Positions 6,537 through 6,927 of a stretch of DNA of 6,927 nucleotides are shown piece after piece (positions within the stretch are counted from its first letter, which is position 1; every line of letters begins with the position of its first letter). Source of the stretch: Candidatus Sabulitectum sp. (GTDB lineage Bacteria > Fermentibacterota > Fermentibacteria > Fermentibacterales > Fermentibacteraceae); NCBI GenBank assembly GCA_023145935.1, contig JAGLDB010000098.1:1-6927 (forward strand). Reading direction: 5' to 3'. The notes beneath the pieces are model-generated. The model was not told the origin of the DNA and made no database searches. It saw only the letters and a list, made by a program, of their open reading frames with translations. The translations under genes were made by a program, and so were the position numbers.

Positions 6537-6927
6537 AATATGCATTGCGGCCGTAGAAACCGACGTTATCGATATTCCAGCCGCCCTTCTCTGCAAAGAC
6601 TCCTGAGTAAAGCAGGAACCGGATAAAGTAGTAACTCTTGCCATTTGCTATGGCTTCGTCGAACTGAGCTGATAACTGAACCACATCCTGCCTCCAGTTA
6701 TCATCAAGCTCTACGTACTCAGCTACATTTATCCATTCGCTCTCTACAGTGGGTGCTACTGAAGAATCAGTGAAGGCAATGTGTATGTATGCCTTATCGT
6801 TAAGTGCCAGTCTCAGGCATCTGTCATAGGCCAGAGCGATGGAATCGTAAACAGCTGCCTCTGCAAGGTCGTACGGATATGAGTGGATCCAGGCCCATGC
6901 ATCACTCATGTAGTCTCCGTTGTCTGT
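6535..6927 (-). CDS. C-terminal end of a secreted jelly-roll protein, possibly another large pseudopilin (5' end outside window)
   Basis: The frame is open from the right edge to a TAG at 6537-6535, giving 130 residues; codons before the Met at 6909 are also open (TDNGDY), so that Met is internal. The visible part has a helix-like stretch with several Ala residues (LAEAAVYDSIALAYDRCLRLAL), a YIHIAFTDSS strand, WINVAEYVELDDNW, SYYFIRFLLYSG and a closing GGWNIDNVGFYG followed by a four-residue tail. The closer matches the jelly-roll closers of the giant prepilin (GGWQVDYC, AGWNLDDIRCF), and the protein ends right after it, so it is probably the last domain of a similar exported protein. Whether its N-terminus is a prepilin leader cannot be seen. 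Its stop is 10 bases from the next start, placing it in the same operon. Confidence 0.75.
   Translation of the reverse strand, partial: TDNGDYMSDAWAWIHSYPYDLAEAAVYDSIALAYDRCLRLALNDKAYIHIAFTDSSVAPTVESEWINVAEYVELDDNWRQDVVQLSAQFDEAIANGKSYYFIRFLLYSGVFAEKGGWNIDNVGFYGRNAY

Noticed and set aside
5052..6644. Longer 530-residue version of PilX-like copy 1
   Set aside because: The extra 40 residues overlap the preceding gene, would bury the RRGSALVLVLV leader, and ignore the AGGAGG placed six bases before the ATG at 6524.
6535..6909. Separate 124-residue gene starting at the Met at 6909
   Set aside because: The frame remains open to the right edge of the window and no ribosome binding site precedes this Met, so it is the end of a larger gene.

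Overview
Every gene supported in this window lies on the minus strand, so the biological order runs from high to low coordinates. The window looks like part of one tightly packed bacterial operon for type IV pilus-like (pseudopilin) surface proteins. Ribosome binding sites are strong AGGAGG types, intergenic gaps are 10 to 31 bases, and the last two genes overlap by one base. Long secreted beta-rich domains, PilX-like proteins that seem to carry a DUF4900-like domain, and intermediate base composition are typical of Gram-negative, often uncultured lineages around the FCB group (Fermentibacterota or Cloacimonadota-like). That placement is inference and no marker gene is present to settle it.

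Layout in transcription order: (1) 6927-6535, the C-terminal 130 residues of a protein that begins outside the window and ends in a jelly-roll closing motif; (2) 6524-5052, a 490-residue PilX-like protein; (3) 5027-3621, a 468-residue paralogue of it; (4) 3589-674, a 971-residue prepilin with a textbook class III leader (KGFTLVE), a PilW/GspJ-like pilin region and then about 700 residues of MAM / immune-inhibitor-A-like beta jelly-roll segments; (5) 674 to beyond the left edge, a probable lipoprotein with tandem Ig-like repeats, whose start codon shares a base with the stop codon of gene 4.

Working model (inference): the set resembles the minor-pilin cassettes (pilV/pilW/pilX, with PilY1) that prime pilus assembly and display an adhesin at the fibre tip. 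Here the adhesive part seems to be fused directly to a prepilin, and a lipoprotein is translationally coupled to it. No pilus motor, secretin, prepilin peptidase or PilY1 gene is in the window.

The most unusual feature is the jelly-roll part of the 971-residue protein. Three domain-opening motifs are stacked within about 40 residues, and are followed by domain bodies that lack their own openers and by one domain with only its C-terminal half. This fits nested insertion of jelly rolls inside one another, or repeated recombination. No promoter, terminator, RNA gene, mobile element or CRISPR array is seen, and no gene-free stretch is longer than 31 bases.
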